DNA of 22,878 bases. Source: a virus. Under the pieces are notes generated by a model. It worked only from the letters and a program-made list of their open reading frames with translations, was not told the origin of the DNA and ran no database searches. The stretch covers positions 1-22,878 of the IMG/VR virus record IMGVR_UViG_3300026097_000111. One strand, 5' to 3'. Both the position numbers and the translations under genes were made by a program. Shown here one piece after another: positions 1 to 5,456 of the stretch. Within the stretch, counting starts at the first letter, position 1. Each line of letters starts with the position of its first letter.

Positions 1-6
1 GCGACC

Positions 7-354
7 CTATCGGGGTCCAGTTCGGGCAAAGTCGGCCTCCGACTTGTGGGCTGCGAGGAGCGACTGGACGGCCGAGAGCTGTGTCCGCCGGGAACGGACT
101 GCTTCGAGCGCCGCCAGCCTCTCACCGTCAGCCAAATCACGACGACGACGAAAATCTCCCATGATGGCGTAAACATGCGCTTCCCGTTCCGCTACGGTCC
201 CGGACTCCGTTTCAAGATACGCCATCGCTTTCTTTTCACGGTAGGCGTGCTCCGCCTCAGCATAAGCGACCGAAGCGTCACGCAACGCGAGGATGCCCTT
301 ATCAAGCAGGCCGGAGAGCCGATTCGCTTCGGCCGTCAGAGCGATCAGGTCCAT
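7..354 (-). CDS. Coiled-coil phage protein of unknown function
   Basis: A 115-residue protein rich in Ala, Glu, Arg and Leu, predicted almost wholly helical, with heptad-like spacing through most of its length and a charged middle. It has no catalytic motif, signal peptide or membrane segment. I recall similar proteins as unnamed small genes in actinophage early regions, but cannot give a function. It is the last gene of the early block inside the window. The ATG at 354 was chosen because it gives the typical MDLI start, with a GGAGG 12 nt upstream. A TTG at 363 is also in frame but lies only 3 nt from that GGAGG. The gene overlaps the upstream gene by about 53 nt, long for this phage, so the true start could lie further in. 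The reading frame is secure and the function is unknown. Confidence 0.72.
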   Translation of the reverse strand: MDLIALTAEANRLSGLLDKGILALRDASVAYAEAEHAYREKKAMAYLETESGTVAEREAHVYAIMGDFRRRRDLADGERLAALEAVRSRRTQLSAVQSLLAAHKSEADFARTGPR

Positions 355-553
355 AGTTCTCAATCACCTCCGCAATCTGCAACCGGATTTCTTTCCACTC
401 GTCCCAGTCCGGCAGACCGTCCACGTTTCGGATGTAGTTGAACAGGTCCACCGTCGTCCGCTCGTAATGGCCGACAAGTTCCTCCACCTCGTGAACGCGG
501 ACGCGGAGGGACAGCAGCTCGGCGCGTTCGTTGGAGACGTAGGGTTCACTCAT
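302..553 (-). CDS. Small helical hypothetical protein
   Basis: An 83-residue acidic protein, predicted mainly helical, with a Leu/Glu/Val-rich N-terminal half that could form a coiled coil and a polar C-terminal tail. No family is recognised. It starts at an ATG inside the last codons of the annealing-protein gene (8-nt overlap), the spacing expected for translational coupling, and its 3' end overlaps the next gene. Its place directly behind the recombination genes suggests an accessory role in early DNA metabolism, but that is only context. The alternative frame from 364 to 549 is Thr/Arg-rich and looks like a shadow. Confidence 0.65.
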   Translation of the reverse strand: MSEPYVSNERAELLSLRVRVHEVEELVGHYERTTVDLFNYIRNVDGLPDWDEWKEIRLQIAEVIENYGPDRSDGRSESALRPA

Positions 554-965
554 CGTCTTCCTCCTTCGCTCGACGCTTCTGCAAGCTGGTGTGCAGGTAG
601 TAGTTCTCTTGGCTCCAGAGGTGTGTGCCGAGGCCGATGCGAGCGGCGCAGCGCTTCAGCGCGTCAGACGCGGCGTTCTTCAGGTTCGACCCGTTGTTTT
701 GGCCGGGGTGCTCAACGTCCCCGACCTCGGTGATGGTGATGTAGTCACCGTCGATCCAGCACTCCAGCGTCGCAAGGCAGCCGGTGACGGTCCCGTCCGG
801 GTTGGTCACGGGCTGGTCGATGGTGAAGTTGAACGGGCCGACGACTTCCAGCAGCCGCTGCACGACGACAGAGTGCTCGACGTAGGACGCGGCGAACTTG
901 CCGGGCTTCTGCTTGATGAGGGACTCGGGGAACGGGCGTGACAGTTCGTACAGTTGCTCACTCAC
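546..965 (-). CDS. Rad52/22-like single-strand annealing protein
   Basis: A 139-residue protein resembling the Rad52/Rad22-type single-strand annealing proteins (the Sak-like group of phage recombinases). These coat single-stranded DNA and pair it with complementary strands during phage recombination and repair. The N-terminal half has the family pattern of a Lys-rich entry segment followed by a YVEHSVVVQRL helix (about residues 17-39) and a beta region. The best signature is the run NAASDALKRCAARIGLG at residues 97-113, matching the family's conserved helix before its final strand. The C-terminus is a charged tail. The start is GTG at 965, set by AGGAG about 7 nt upstream, and it overlaps the 54-codon gene before it. 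It lies downstream of a RecB-like exonuclease, the classic annealase-plus-nuclease pairing. RecT or Erf families fit less well. Confidence 0.85.
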   Translation of the reverse strand: MSEQLYELSRPFPESLIKQKPGKFAASYVEHSVVVQRLLEVVGPFNFTIDQPVTNPDGTVTGCLATLECWIDGDYITITEVGDVEHPGQNNGSNLKNAASDALKRCAARIGLGTHLWSQENYYLHTSLQKRRAKEEDDE

Positions 966-1122
966 GGTTTTCTCCTATCGGTTGGACCCATTCGTTGGAG
1001 TACGCACGGCGCAGACGCTCCACATCACCGTCAGTGAAGAACCTGCCAATCGCGTACTCCAGATGCAGGACGCGGGTCCGAAGCCGCTGCGCCTCTAGAC
1101 CCATAATCTTCTGGTCAACCAT
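958..1122 (-). CDS. 54-residue hypothetical protein between nuclease and annealase
   Basis: A small open frame of 54 residues beginning MVDQKIMGLEA. Its ATG at 1122 overlaps the exonuclease stop by 8 nt, and its TGA at 958-960 overlaps the GTG start of the annealing protein. It fills what would otherwise be a 149-nt gap in a tightly packed operon, which is the main argument that it is real. The sequence is predicted helical with alternating charged and hydrophobic residues (RLRTRVLHLEYAIGRFF). No family is recognised. A role linked to the recombination pair is suggested only by position. Its final codons contain the AGGAG ribosome binding site of the downstream gene. Confidence 0.68.
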   Translation of the reverse strand: MVDQKIMGLEAQRLRTRVLHLEYAIGRFFTDGDVERLRRAYSNEWVQPIGENRE

Positions 1123-1846
1123 CGACCCAAGCCTTGTCGTGCTTCCATTGCCATGCGGTCAGCAGGCCGAAGAACGCAGACAGGCTCGCCTCCGGGTTGG
1201 CGACCGTCTTCTGCTCCCACCCGTCCTGACCGATACGGACCACACGCAACTCGGGCATCTCACCGTCGCCTTCGCGCCACGGAACCGGGTCACCATGCTG
1301 GTCCGTGTAGCAGCCCCACAGGGCAGCGAGCTGAAGCGCAGCCTCGTCGTAGATGGCCTTGGAAGTCTTGAAGTCGCCGAGCGTCAACGTCCCGTCGATC
1401 CGGGCCACAAAGTCTGCGGTTCCGGCGTACAGCGGGTGGAACATCGTGATTTCCGTCTCGACCACCTGAATGTCCGCGTGGAGCATGAAGTCGTCGGCGG
1501 CGGCCCGGTACGGCTCCGCGTCTTCTGACAGCGGCTCCGGCTCCCAGTCGTTCAGACGCGCTTCGAGGTACTCGTGGATGGACGTTCCTCGGTCGGCCGC
1601 CCTGTTGGACCGCTGCCACGGAACTGCTTTGAGCGTGTCCACGATGTCGCCGTCTTCCATCTTGGCGAGCGAGTGCTTCATCAGCGCCGCCCGCTCCGCA
1701 ACCATCTTCGCAGACCAGCGCGGCAGCGCAGGCTTGTCCATCATCCCGATCACGTTCGTCACGCTGGGGACGAGTGACCCGTCTGCCGGGTTTTGGTAGT
1801 GGCGGCCTTTGCCACGGACGTTCTGAGCAAGCGCAGGTGTGGTCAC
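1115..1846 (-). CDS. PD-(D/E)XK exonuclease, RecB/Cas4-like
   Basis: A 243-residue nuclease of the PD-(D/E)XK superfamily, expected to degrade one strand of double-stranded DNA ends and make single strands for the annealing protein two genes downstream. Motifs in order are RGTSIHEYLEA (about residues 86-96, the RecB-type GTxxHxxLE helix), Glu132, GTADF with Asp145, DFKTSK with Asp158 and Lys160, and a downstream helix with Gln172. This is a complete active-site set. The start is GTG at 1846, 4-nt overlapped with the stop of the preceding gene, with GGAGG about 8 nt upstream. The early C-terminal segment (about residues 185-205) is an acidic insert. It probably forms a functional pair with the Rad52-like protein. 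A Cas4-like label would describe the fold only, as the Fe-S cysteines are absent. Confidence 0.86.
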   Translation of the reverse strand: MTTPALAQNVRGKGRHYQNPADGSLVPSVTNVIGMMDKPALPRWSAKMVAERAALMKHSLAKMEDGDIVDTLKAVPWQRSNRAADRGTSIHEYLEARLNDWEPEPLSEDAEPYRAAADDFMLHADIQVVETEITMFHPLYAGTADFVARIDGTLTLGDFKTSKAIYDEAALQLAALWGCYTDQHGDPVPWREGDGEMPELRVVRIGQDGWEQKTVANPEASLSAFFGLLTAWQWKHDKAWVDG

Positions 1847-2082
1847 AGCAGTTCCCTCCCGATGTCGGTGATGTAATCCCGCAGAGCCGCGAGCGTCCCT
1901 TCCGCCGCCTTCGCATACTTGTTCGCGTCAGCAAGCATCGGGGCAACTTCGGACGACTCCGGGTTGTCTTCAATCTCCTCGTACAAGGCGAACATCACCT
2001 GTTCGAGTTTTGCCTGTTCGCCTCGCAGCGTGTCAAGCAGGTCGTTCGAGGCGTCTAGCATCATGCGCAGGTTGTCGTTCAT
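1843..2082 (-). CDS. Small helical hypothetical protein
   Basis: A 79-residue, acidic, Leu/Ala/Glu-rich protein predicted to be two long helices, probably a coiled coil. No known domain is recognised. It begins at ATG 2082, one base after the stop of the upstream gene, and ends inside the GTG start of the exonuclease (GTGA overlap), so the two are probably translationally coupled. Its last codons carry the GGAGG that serves the exonuclease. The role is unknown; as an exonuclease partner it would be only a guess from position. Confidence 0.72.
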   Translation of the reverse strand: MNDNLRMMLDASNDLLDTLRGEQAKLEQVMFALYEEIEDNPESSEVAPMLADANKYAKAAEGTLAALRDYITDIGRELL

Positions 2083-2083
2083 G

Positions 2084-2272
2084 TCACTCCCAGTCGTCGT
2101 TCATCCTTGCTCCCAGAATGGCGTCGGACCGGACCGCGATGTACTCCGCCTCGCGCATCCGACGCTCATGCTCGACACGGCCGAGAGACTGCCGAAGACG
2201 TATCTCCTGCTCTCTCAGCAGCGTGATTTCCTCACGAAGGGCGGTTTCTGAAAGCGGTTCGCGTTCCATCAT
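2084..2272 (-). CDS. Small coiled-coil hypothetical protein
   Basis: A 62-residue protein dominated by Glu, Arg and Leu, with a clear heptad pattern (REEITLLREQEIRLRQSL), so a coiled-coil dimer is likely. No enzymatic motif is seen. Two adjacent ATG codons at 2272 and 2269 overlap the TGA of the upstream helix-turn-helix gene. A GGAGG ends 1 nt before the first and 4 nt before the second, so the second may be the one used. A longer form from ATG 2287 is possible but would overlap the upstream gene by 19 nt and lacks as good a site. Unknown function. Confidence 0.68.
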   Translation of the reverse strand: MMEREPLSETALREEITLLREQEIRLRQSLGRVEHERRMREAEYIAVRSDAILGARMNDDWE

Positions 2273-2454
2273 CCCTCCACTAGCCATTGTCTAACAGACT
2301 CGTGTGACACCGGGATTCCGGTGTTCTTCTCCACCGTGTCCGCGATAGCTCGCAGCGACGCGCCACGCTGCCGCTGCTTCTGAAGCCACGACCCGAAAGA
2401 CTGTTGGCCGCCGTTCTTCAGCTCAAACTGCATCTCAACGATCTTGCGCAGCAT
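2269..2454 (-). CDS. Helix-turn-helix DNA-binding protein, first early gene
   Basis: A 61-residue protein whose C-terminal half has a helix-turn-helix pattern: the LRAIADTVEKNTGIPVSHES region (about residues 33-52) fits helix-turn-recognition helix, followed by VRQWL. The N-terminal part is a short amphipathic helix (LRKIVEMQFEL). It is probably a small regulator or resolvase/AlpA-like DNA-binding protein. It is the first gene after the non-coding junction, has a strong AAGGAG 5 nt before its ATG, and lies about 120 nt downstream of two tandem palindromes that could be its operators (inference). Family membership beyond the helix-turn-helix is not certain. Confidence 0.75.
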   Translation of the reverse strand: MLRKIVEMQFELKNGGQQSFGSWLQKQRQRGASLRAIADTVEKNTGIPVSHESVRQWLVEG

Positions 2455-2475
2455 CCGTGCTCCTTGTAGGTCTGG

Positions 2476-2532
2476 CCTGCGGGGGCCGGTAGGAGAGTTG
2501 GCCGAGGGAGGGGCGGCCCCGGCCCCCGCAGG
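2476..2532. repeat. Perfect 14-bp inverted repeat in the early leader
   Basis: The arms CCTGCGGGGGCCGG (2476-2489) and CCGGCCCCCGCAGG (2519-2532) are perfectly complementary and separated by 29 nt. In a leftward transcript this forms a very GC-rich stem ending about 6 nt before the AAGGAG of the helix-turn-helix gene, where it could affect translation or act as an attenuator. No U-tract follows on either strand, so it is not a standard intrinsic terminator. A protein-binding site or a replication-related structure is equally possible. Confidence 0.7.
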
Positions 2533-2576
2533 GGCGCGCTTCCCGGTTGCTCGGACGCGGGTGCGCTGCCATACCC

Positions 2577-2618
2577 GTCAAGTTAGTTGACGGCGGCGGG
2601 GCTGTCAACTAGATTGAC
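2577..2618. promoter_or_regulatory. Tandem palindromic operators overlapping promoter-like hexamers
   Basis: Two 15-bp palindromes of the form GTCAA-N5-TTGAC lie at 2577-2591 and 2604-2618, 27 bp apart centre to centre. On the minus strand, TTGACA (2603-2608) is followed after exactly 17 nt by TAACTT (2580-2585), a candidate sigma-70-type promoter firing left into the early genes. On the plus strand, TTGACG (2587-2592) is followed after 17 nt by TAGATT (2610-2615), a weaker rightward candidate with no gene to serve. The perfect -35 box and repeated symmetric sites suggest a regulated promoter bound by a dimeric repressor. The -10 boxes are only partial matches, so promoter activity is inferred. 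Confidence 0.55.
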
Positions 2619-2660
2619 CGTCGTGGTCAGGGTTAGGCAGGGGTGCCAAGCACTACCACA

Positions 2661-2706
2661 CGCGAACGGCCGCCTATCCACGTTCCCGTGGGGCGGCCGT
2701 TTCGCG
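2661..2706. repeat. 46-bp near-perfect palindrome (strong hairpin)
   Basis: The outer arms CGCGAACGGCCGCC (2661-2674) and GGCGGCCGTTTCGCG (2692-2706) pair except for one bulged base, and an inner arm CCACG/CGTGG closes over a loop of about 4 nt. This makes an almost uninterrupted stem on either strand. It begins 2 nt beyond the CCA end of the tRNA-like element on the leftward transcript and ends the late gene block. It is therefore a candidate bidirectional transcription terminator or RNA-processing stem. Neither side has a run of T, so classical rho-independent termination is not assured. Confidence 0.7.
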
Positions 2707-2707
2707 T

Positions 2708-2788
2708 TGGTGGAGCCGCCCGGACTCGAACCGGGGTCACCCGCCGTGCGCTTCGGCTTTCAGCAGGTTCGACACCTATCTCGGCCCC
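2708..2788 (-). tRNA. tRNA-like element, isotype not assignable (possible pseudo-tRNA)
   Basis: An 81-nt segment with a 7-bp acceptor stem (GGGGCCG with CGGCTCC, one G-U), a perfect 5-bp T stem closing the canonical loop TTCGAGT, and an encoded ACCA end. Between them are a small AGGT/ACCT hairpin in the D-arm position and a GCCG(AAGCGCA)CGGC hairpin where the anticodon arm should be. The D loop lacks the usual GG, and the seven-base anticodon-like loop lacks U33, so no anticodon can be read with confidence. An alternative 7-bp stem, CCTGCTG with CGGCGGG, competes. The first base is shared with the metallopeptidase stop codon. It may be a decayed or highly divergent phage tRNA, or a tRNA-mimicking 3' end. 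Confidence 0.5.
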
Positions 2789-3081
2789 TAATCGTGCGCG
2801 TGAACCGTAACCACCATCGCCAGCCACGGCGACAGCGCCCGGATCGTCTCCTCCTGCTCCTCATCCGACCACTTCACCGCAAGATGCGTCAGCCCTACAA
2901 CATGGTGCAGCAGCTCGTGCAGGATGATTTCCGACCGGCGCGCATGGTCCAAGTCCGACCGAACCCGGATCAGCCCACGTTTCACGTCCGAGTCGCCCTC
3001 CAACGACTCTTCGGCCAGCAGCAGGTCCGTGGCCTCGTCGGATACGACCTTGACCGTGTAAGGGCCAAGGTTCAGTTCCAC
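2788..3081 (-). CDS. Small HExxH zinc metallopeptidase-like protein
   Basis: A 97-residue protein with the zinc-peptidase helix IILHELLHHVVGL in its middle, which contains HExxH and an additional His. The surroundings (a strand ending RGLIRVRSDLDHARRSE before the helix and an acidic helix after it) match the small phage metallopeptidases distantly related to the ImmA/IrrE type. The substrate is unknown. The downstream Glu-rich segment DEEQEE could supply the third zinc ligand. The GTG at 3081 was chosen because GGGG lies 6 nt upstream; a GTG at 3099 would add six residues but is poorly served. It overlaps the 42-codon gene upstream by 10 nt, and its TAG touches the tRNA-like element. It is the last protein gene of the late block. 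Confidence 0.8.
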   Translation of the reverse strand: MELNLGPYTVKVVSDEATDLLLAEESLEGDSDVKRGLIRVRSDLDHARRSEIILHELLHHVVGLTHLAVKWSDEEQEETIRALSPWLAMVVTVHAHD

Positions 3082-3200
3082 TTCTGACCCCGCCGCCACT
3101 TCTCAAACATCGGCTCGTCGTCCCACTCGTCGACGATTCGGTCCATTTCCCGATGCCACGCGATGTCAGCCTCGTCCGGCTCAGAGGATTCTGAGGTCAT
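3072..3200 (-). CDS. 42-residue acidic hypothetical protein
   Basis: A short frame starting MTSESSEPDEADIAW, with ATG at 3200 inside the last codons of the metallophosphoesterase (20-nt overlap) and TGA at 3072 overlapping the start of the metallopeptidase. It is strongly acidic for 30 residues and then ends in a basic tail rich in Lys, Arg and Trp. No domain is recognised. Its support is that it bridges two overlapping genes without a gap and has strongly biased, protein-like composition. A much longer extension upstream in the same frame (to 3431) overlaps the metallophosphoesterase entirely and is a shadow. Confidence 0.6.
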   Translation of the reverse strand: MTSESSEPDEADIAWHREMDRIVDEWDDEPMFEKWRRGQKWN

Positions 3201-4356
3201 GCCACCCGTCCTGATCGGCCACAAAGGTGAGTGTGCCACAGGCGGTCGTCGGCCCTCCCTGCTCCTCAAACCAGCGCGACCCACCATCGTTAGACGGGCA
3301 GCCGAAGATGGTCCGAGGCCCGTCCTGAAGCACCTGAAGGTGGTGGTAGTGGCCGAACACGAGGACGGTGGCGTCCCCGACCGGGTGCATCGCCGCCATC
3401 TTTCCCTTCCACCACGTCCGCAACTTCGCAAGGGGGATGCCGGACCCGCGAGCCTGATGGCCGTGCGCGAACGCCACCACCGTCCCGCACACGTCCAACG
3501 TCAGCGTCATGTCCCCATCGGGGATGACCCAGCCGATGTGTCCGAACGCCTCCGGGTTCGCGCCAAGAATCTCCTGCACCTGCTCGAACACGGCAAGGTC
3601 GTCGTTGTCCTCGAACGTCGTGAACGACTTGCCGTTCTTCCGGTTCTCACCGTGATTGCCGGGGACCGCGCCGACGACCATCTTCACCGGCAGTTTCGCC
3701 CACTCGCTCAGCATCATCGTCAGGAGACGCCGGACCAACTTCACCTGCTGGCGGCGGTCCAGCTCGACGGAGAATGTCTGCTGCGGATAGTGGCCGTCAC
3801 AGTTCTCCACCATGTCGCCCATCCCCACGACGTACAGGGCCGAAATCGGTCGTCCGGTCTTCTGCGCTTCCTTCACCCGCTTCGGAACCGCATCCTTCAG
3901 CGCCATCAGCCGCTCCACCAGCGCCTCCACCCCGCCGTGGTCCGACTTGCCCGCCTGCCAGTCCGCCAAGCACACGACAAGCGCCCGTTCCGCCAGCACG
4001 TCCTTCGGCGGCTTCGGCTTGCGCCGTTTCACCTCACGAATCAGGTCGTCCACGTCCGGTCCGGCAGCGCCCGCAGCGGGGATGACGGTGGCGCGGTAGT
4101 AGAACGCCCGCCGGTCCCCGGAATCCCACGTTCGGACCTGCACCGGCTGCGACTCGTCCACCGTCCACGCCTCGGGGTCGAGCCCTAGTTCGCGGATGAT
4201 GGCCGACCAGTCCTGCGGCGGCGTCTCACCCGCCTGAACGGTCAGCGTCCCCTTCGCCGTGTCGACCCCCGGTTCCCACCCCTTGGGGTGCGACCGGCGA
4301 GGCACCGAAGCATCGGAAATGTCTCGTTGGACTTTCAGGAACTCGTCAGCGGACAT
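3181..4356 (-). CDS. Calcineurin-like metallophosphoesterase
   Basis: A 391-residue two-domain protein. Residues 1-120 form an N-terminal domain seen in related phage phosphoesterases. Residues 125-391 carry the metallophosphoesterase motif set: LADWQAGK (Asp132), VGMGDMVEN (Gly180-Asp181), GNH (233-235), AHGH (Gly299-His300) and GHYHH (335-339). The complete set predicts a two-metal phosphodiesterase or nuclease of the SbcD/Mre11-like superfamily, though DNA as the substrate is inferred. It starts at ATG 4356, overlaps the preceding helix-turn-helix gene by 11 nt and the next gene by 20 nt. Its place after the endolysin, far from the recombination genes, is unusual for a DNA-repair role. It could act on DNA ends during packaging or on nucleotides. 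Confidence 0.86.
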   Translation of the reverse strand: MSADEFLKVQRDISDASVPRRSHPKGWEPGVDTAKGTLTVQAGETPPQDWSAIIRELGLDPEAWTVDESQPVQVRTWDSGDRRAFYYRATVIPAAGAAGPDVDDLIREVKRRKPKPPKDVLAERALVVCLADWQAGKSDHGGVEALVERLMALKDAVPKRVKEAQKTGRPISALYVVGMGDMVENCDGHYPQQTFSVELDRRQQVKLVRRLLTMMLSEWAKLPVKMVVGAVPGNHGENRKNGKSFTTFEDNDDLAVFEQVQEILGANPEAFGHIGWVIPDGDMTLTLDVCGTVVAFAHGHQARGSGIPLAKLRTWWKGKMAAMHPVGDATVLVFGHYHHLQVLQDGPRTIFGCPSNDGGSRWFEEQGGPTTACGTLTFVADQDGWHDLRIL

Positions 4357-4570
4357 GAGTGCGCCTCCAATGCCCCACCTGCGCAGGAGTCACCGTATGC
4401 CCCCACTTCCCCAGCACCACCGCAATAGCCCGGTGAGAAATCTCCCGCGACCGGCCAGCCTCCAACAAGTCAGCCCGCTGCCCATCCGACAGCTCCGGCA
4501 GGACACGATCCCACCAGCCGGACGTACCCGGCGGCTTCAGCCCACCTTGCGCTTCAAGAAACTCGTTCAC
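4346..4570 (-). CDS. Small helix-turn-helix protein
   Basis: A 74-residue protein with a C-terminal helix-turn-helix-like segment, SHRAIAVVLGKWG followed by HTVTPAQVGHWRR (about residues 45-70), of the sort found in small actinophage DNA-binding proteins. The N-terminal portion has Trp and Pro-rich turns. GTG at 4570 is preferred because GGAAGGGG precedes it by about 6 nt. An ATG at 4660 gives 104 residues but overlaps the endolysin by 46 nt without a clear ribosome binding site. It may be a regulator of late functions or a structural DNA-binding protein; which is unknown. The 44 nt between the endolysin stop and this start contain one TAGTTGACGG copy shared with the operator region. Confidence 0.68.
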   Translation of the reverse strand: MNEFLEAQGGLKPPGTSGWWDRVLPELSDGQRADLLEAGRSREISHRAIAVVLGKWGHTVTPAQVGHWRRTHVR

Positions 4571-4614
4571 GCCGTACCCCTTCCCGTAGACGACGGCGTG
4601 AACGCTACCGTCAA

Positions 4615-5226
4615 CTACCGGCGGCGCAACCACCCCATACGCGACATCTGCCGACGCCAACCATCCCGCAAGTCAGGAATAGGGCTAAGACGCTCTGAGA
4701 TGCGCTGTGCGGCGAGTTCCCCCTTCTCCGCCACCACGCCCCTAGAACGAGGCTGCGGCTCGTCAGTGTCCACCTGCGCGACCCAACGGTAAAGCGTGTT
4801 CCCCGGACACGCCGTCCTGCCCACATCCCGATGCCCCACAACCTCCAACGCCCCGAACCGCTTCTCCGCCTCCCGATGCAGGTCCATGATCGCCCGCTTC
4901 GCCGGACTCGGAACAGGCCGATCCCCGAACCCGACGTAGGCGACGCCGATGGACTCGAAGTTGTGGCCCTTCGCATGGGCACCTCGGAACGCCCAGCCCC
5001 GACCCTCATACACCATCCCATCCGGCGCAACCAAAAAGTTGTAGCCGATGTCCGACCACAACCGCTCCGGCCCCTGATGGAACGCCTGAATCCCACGGAT
5101 GGACCGTGACCCTCGGAACGGGGTGGCGGTGTGGTGGACGACGAACAGGCGGACGAGCGCCGGGGTCAGTTCGGTCGTGTGGTCCGCAGGCGCAGCACCC
5201 CACTCGGCGCGCTTAACGATTCTCAC
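4615..5226 (-). CDS. Endolysin: N-acetylmuramoyl-L-alanine amidase (PGRP/amidase_2)
   Basis: A 203-residue endolysin that would cleave the bond between N-acetylmuramic acid and the L-alanine of the peptide stem in peptidoglycan. The zinc site is complete: His31 in VVHHTATP, His132 in GHRDVG and Cys140 in ACPG, with Tyr62 in GYNFLV and Thr138 near the active site, matching T7-lysozyme-like amidases. The C-terminal 55 residues are charged and Arg/Trp-rich, with no recognisable LysM or SH3 wall-binding repeat, so specificity may reside in that tail. There is no signal peptide, so it needs the neighbouring holin. The start is GTG at 5226, sharing GTGA with the holin stop. Only one catalytic domain is present, simpler than the multi-domain LysA of many mycobacteriophages. 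Confidence 0.93.
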   Translation of the reverse strand: MRIVKRAEWGAAPADHTTELTPALVRLFVVHHTATPFRGSRSIRGIQAFHQGPERLWSDIGYNFLVAPDGMVYEGRGWAFRGAHAKGHNFESIGVAYVGFGDRPVPSPAKRAIMDLHREAEKRFGALEVVGHRDVGRTACPGNTLYRWVAQVDTDEPQPRSRGVVAEKGELAAQRISERLSPIPDLRDGWRRQMSRMGWLRRR

Positions 5227-5456
5227 TCGTCTTCGTACCGGGGTGCGACGGTGAACCCGAGGCCGATGAGGAACGACGCGACCTTCACGCCCCGGTCCTC
5301 CAGCAGCCGCATCACCGCGTAGTAGGCCGCACCCAGCAGCGCGACCAGCGCAGTCTCCACAGCAGCCTCGTCCACATACGGGCTAATGGGCAGCGTCGCC
5401 ACCCACCCCATCACCATAGGAACGACGGTACGGCGAATCGAAGTCAGAAGGTCCAC
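5223..5456 (-). CDS. Holin-like membrane protein
   Basis: A 77-residue protein with the layout of a small actinophage holin: a short basic N-terminus (SIRR), a hydrophobic segment (VVPMVMGWVATLPI), a second Ala/Leu-rich segment (ALVALLGAAYYAVMRLL) and a basic-acidic tail. It would form pores that release the endolysin encoded immediately downstream with a 4-nt overlap. I chose GTG at 5456 because AATGGAG stands 5 nt upstream. An ATG at 5474, giving 83 residues, has no ribosome binding site. Either start overlaps the upstream membrane-protein gene out of frame (74 or 92 nt), so the two share coding DNA. Holin function is by family resemblance and position. Confidence 0.8.
   Translation of the reverse strand: MDLLTSIRRTVVPMVMGWVATLPISPYVDEAAVETALVALLGAAYYAVMRLLEDRGVKVASFLIGLGFTVAPRYEDE

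Noticed and set aside
2604-2611. Possible cluster A-type stoperator (GGTGGMTGTCAAG)
   Set aside because: The best match, around 2597-2609, agrees at only about 10 of 13 positions and is not repeated elsewhere in the window as stoperators are; the palindromic reading fits better.
2708-2788. The tRNA-like element as a phage attachment site (attP)
   Set aside because: An attP usually carries only the 3' part of a host tRNA and lies near an integrase; here a complementary 5' acceptor strand is present and no integrase is in the window. It cannot be excluded without the host genome.
3163-4188. Long plus-strand open frame of 341 codons
   Set aside because: It lies wholly opposite the metallophosphoesterase, is very rich in Arg, His and Pro with no family match, and is a typical shadow in GC-rich DNA.
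4608-4617. TAGTTGACGG copy near the endolysin stop as another operator or promoter
   Set aside because: Only a half-site, not palindromic, partly inside the endolysin coding end, and without a good -10 box at 17 nt.
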